Positions 62,476 to 64,000 of a stretch of 64,000 nucleotides of DNA are shown in pieces. Origin of the DNA: PALSA-612 sp046729255 (GTDB taxonomy: Bacteria; Actinomycetota; Thermoleophilia; Gaiellales; Gaiellaceae). The translations under genes were made by a program, and so were the position numbers. The stretch spans positions 1 to 64,000 of the forward strand of contig JBKPGF010000011.1 in the NCBI GenBank assembly GCA_046729255.1, written 5' to 3'. The notes under the pieces were generated by a model. It had not been told where the DNA came from and ran no database searches. It saw nothing but the letters and a program-made list of their open reading frames with translations. Numbering within the stretch: the stretch's first letter is position 1; each line of letters opens with the position of its first letter.

Positions 62476-62639
62476 CGGTTCAGAGCGATTCTTCGTCGCC
62501 GGAATGGGCTGGGCGGCGCGAGGCAAGGACGCAGGGAGCGCGCGTACCGCAGCGGGCGAAGCGTACGTGCGTGACCGAGGACGCAGCCTCGCGAGCGCTC
62601 CAGCACTTCTCCGGCGGCTCAACGCTTCGCTCTGAATCG
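62476..62639. ncRNA. 164-nt nested imperfect palindrome (candidate structured RNA)
   Basis: Arms pair from outside in: 62476-62488 with 62627-62639 (13 bp, one G-U), 62497-62502 with 62611-62616 (6 bp), 62517-62524 with 62586-62593 (8 bp), 62538-62547 with 62563-62572 (10 bp, two G-U), apical loop 62548-62562. Between are internal loops of 8-20 nt. It fills the 207-bp gap between comF and hpf. Could be a small RNA, a leader element of hpf, or a foldback element. No known RNA family was recognised. Confidence 0.45.
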
Positions 62640-62679
62640 TGTTCGATACATTCATCTGGAGCGAGCAAGGAGGGACGCC

Positions 62680-63018
62680 ATGCAGCTCCAGGTGAAGGGC
62701 AAGAATCTCCACCTCACCCCCGACCTCGTCAGCTACGCGGAGCGGAAGATCGGCAAGCTCCAGAAGCTCCTCGCCGACCCCACTCCCGTCGTCGTAGAGC
62801 TGGCCGTCGAGCGCAACCCGTCCATCTCCCGGAATCAGATCGCAGAGGCGACGATCTGGACGAAAGGCCCCGTCCTTCGTGCCCGCGAGGCGTCGACCGA
62901 CATGAAGGCTTCCATCGACGAGCTCGCGGACAAGCTCGAGCGACAGGTCGAGCGCTACCGCGACAAGCGGACCGTCGAGCGCCGCCGCGAGGCTTCGCGC
63001 TCGAAGGGCACGGACTAG
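62680..63018 (+). CDS. hpf: Ribosome hibernation promoting factor, short form
   Basis: 112 residues. MQLQVKGKNLHLTPDLVSYA, then ERKIGKLQKLL and the DMKASIDELADKLERQVERY helix are family signatures. It lacks the C-terminal dimerisation domain of the long form (usual in actinobacteria), so it is about half the usual length. AGGAGGG before the ATG. Lies after the palindrome. Confidence 0.85.
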   Translation: MQLQVKGKNLHLTPDLVSYAERKIGKLQKLLADPTPVVVELAVERNPSISRNQIAEATIWTKGPVLRAREASTDMKASIDELADKLERQVERYRDKRTVERRREASRSKGTD

Positions 63019-63094
63019 CCTGCCCGTCGATCCTGAGCAAGGCTGGCTCCCCCCCGGCATCACGGGGCTATCCCGGCAGCGCGAGTGGGATGCA

Positions 63095-63511
63095 GTGGCA
63101 ACGGCCGACGCGCCGGGCAGGCCCGGCGATCAGGTGGAGTTCGTCGCGCTCGCGGACGGCCGGCTAGTCCTCGAGGAAGGCCACGCCGCCGACATCGAGG
63201 CGCTCGCTGCCGCGCTCGCGGGCTCGCTGACGGCTCCCTTCCGGGCGATGGCCGTCCGGCGGGACGATGTCTGGGCTGTCGGTGGCTCCTCGATCGAGGT
63301 GGTACAGCTCGCGCCGGATCCCCAAGGAGACGACCTCGAGCTGACCTGGGACGGCGAGACGCTCGCGCTGGCCGCGGACGGCATCCCCGTCGACGTCGAG
63401 CGCGCCGCGGCGCTCGAGCAGCTCGCTGCAGAGCGCCAGCGTGGCCCGTACGTCGCGCGGGCGCGCCGGCTCGAGGGTGACCTCTTCGAAGTCTCCGTCC
63501 TCCCGCTCTAG
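63095..63511 (+). CDS. Hypothetical protein between hpf and secA
   Basis: 138 residues from GTG 63095; acidic, beta-rich, no membrane segment. VEFVALADGRLVLEEG and PYVARARRLEGDLFEVSVLPL. The frame is open upstream to 63020 and reads like protein there (GITGLSRQREWDAV), but no start codon is found, so the true start may be a CTG or an indel in the seven-C run at 63049-63055 hides it. Family unknown. Confidence 0.55.
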   Translation: MATADAPGRPGDQVEFVALADGRLVLEEGHAADIEALAAALAGSLTAPFRAMAVRRDDVWAVGGSSIEVVQLAPDPQGDDLELTWDGETLALAADGIPVDVERAAALEQLAAERQRGPYVARARRLEGDLFEVSVLPL

Positions 63512-63529
63512 GCGGCGCGGCTCTGCCGG

Positions 63530-63535
63530 TACCCT
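63530..63535 (+). promoter_or_regulatory. -10 element for secA
   Basis: TACCCT, then 6 nt, then the GTG of secA. No ribosome site. Confidence 0.4.
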
Positions 63536-63541
63536 AGTTCC

Positions 63542-64000
63542 GTGGCTCAGAACCTCGGCTCGTTCGAGAAGGTCCTGCGCGTCGGCGAAGGCCGGCGCCT
63601 CAAGCGGCTCGCCCAGCAGGCGGCCTACATCGGCACGCTCGAGCCCGAGTTCGAAGCGCTCACCGACGACGAGTTGCGCGGCAAGACGGTCGAGTTCAAG
63701 CAGCGCATCGAGAACGGCGAGACGCTCGAGGAGATCCTCTTCGAGGCGTACGCGTCGGTGCGCGAGGCCTTCAAGCGCACGATCGGCGTGCGGCCGTTCG
63801 ACGTCCAGCTCATGGGCGCCACGGTCCTCCACGAGGGCGACATCGCCGAGATGAAGACCGGCGAGGGCAAGACGTTCGTCGCCGTGCACGCGCTCTACCT
63901 GAATGCGCTCAGCGGCAAGAACGTCCATCTCGTCACGGTCAACGACTACCTCGCGAAGCGCGACTCGGAGTGGACGCGGCCGGTCTACGAGGCGCTGGGT
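63542..64000 (+). CDS. secA: Protein translocase subunit SecA (5' part)
   Basis: 153 codons, running off the window end. SFEKVLRVGEGRRLKRL is the N-terminal helix; GVRPFDVQLMGATVLHEG then MKTGEGKTFVA, the P-loop, and VTVNDYLAKRD follow. ATPase that drives export through SecYEG. The usual downstream partner is prfB, outside the window. Confidence 0.95.
   Translation, partial: MAQNLGSFEKVLRVGEGRRLKRLAQQAAYIGTLEPEFEALTDDELRGKTVEFKQRIENGETLEEILFEAYASVREAFKRTIGVRPFDVQLMGATVLHEGDIAEMKTGEGKTFVAVHALYLNALSGKNVHLVTVNDYLAKRDSEWTRPVYEALG

Noticed and set aside
62476..62639. tRNA, tmRNA, RNase P or SRP RNA in the comF-hpf gap
   Set aside because: None of their conserved sequence motifs was found; only the fold is suggestive, so it is left as an unnamed candidate.

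Overview
The window is GC-rich bacterial chromosome with dense gene packing, frequent GTG and TTG starts, many 4-bp ATGA/GTGA overlaps, and start codons that often follow a -10-like hexamer at 6-7 nt with no room for a ribosome-binding site. Together with the gene set (F1Fo ATPase, leaderless-type heads, zinc-ribbon cyclase/AAA/TPR regulator, LCP protein, DUF1385 protein, dipeptide ABC system), this suggests an actinomycete. A deep-branching class such as Thermoleophilia (Gaiella-like) is my guess. The taxon is inference, since no rRNA is present. The gene order and coding quality look chromosomal and housekeeping: no phage, transposase, CRISPR array, tRNA or rRNA gene was seen.

Layout. 1-293: no gene, one copy of a dispersed GC-rich repeat. 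0.3-8.4 kb: secreted and membrane proteins of unknown role, an MFS exporter, a frameshifted alpha/beta hydrolase, a small block with several apparent frameshifts, and a metallo-beta-lactamase-fold hydrolase. 8.4-14.2 kb: B12-binding protein with enoyl-CoA hydratase, a secreted M23 peptidase, and the electron-transfer chain etfB-etfA-ETF dehydrogenase for acyl-CoA oxidation. 14.3-18.2 kb: KamA-type radical SAM aminomutase, PLP dehydratase, rpmE, DUF1385, OsmC. 18.2-22.2 kb (minus): large cyclase/AAA/TPR regulator and beta-carbonic anhydrase. 22.3-27.8 kb: translation and cell-envelope housekeeping run prfA-prmC-tsaC-glyA-upp-polyprenyl-phosphate sugar-phosphate transferase, a common neighbourhood just before ATP synthase genes.

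27.9-33.3 kb holds ATP synthase genes for AtpZ/AtpI-like proteins, a, c, b, delta, alpha and gamma. The operon stops there. Beta and epsilon (atpD, atpC) lie at 47.65-49.58 kb, with 14.4 kb between. The intervening DNA carries a lipoprotein, a MoxR/DUF58/von Willebrand A (Bat-like) cluster, a complete dipeptide/oligopeptide ABC importer, an anti-sigma-like zinc-finger protein and a DUF2007 protein. At the atpH/atpA junction the first 39 bp of atpA are duplicated around a second copy of the dispersed repeat.

49.6-64 kb: metH, an LCP-type glycopolymer ligase, nucleotide-sugar enzymes, a MerR regulator with a clear operator followed by ahcY, a DUF1932 dehydrogenase, mtnA, a sugar nucleotidyltransferase, a frameshifted comF, a 164-nt imperfect palindrome, hpf and the start of secA. 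metH, ahcY and mtnA together serve the methionine/S-adenosylmethionine cycle. The LCP, dehydrogenase, nucleotidyltransferase and cupin genes serve surface-polysaccharide synthesis.

Several genes (alpha/beta hydrolase, the 7.0-7.6 kb block, comF) are broken by single-base changes in homopolymer runs. Sequencing or assembly error is a serious alternative to real decay for all of them.
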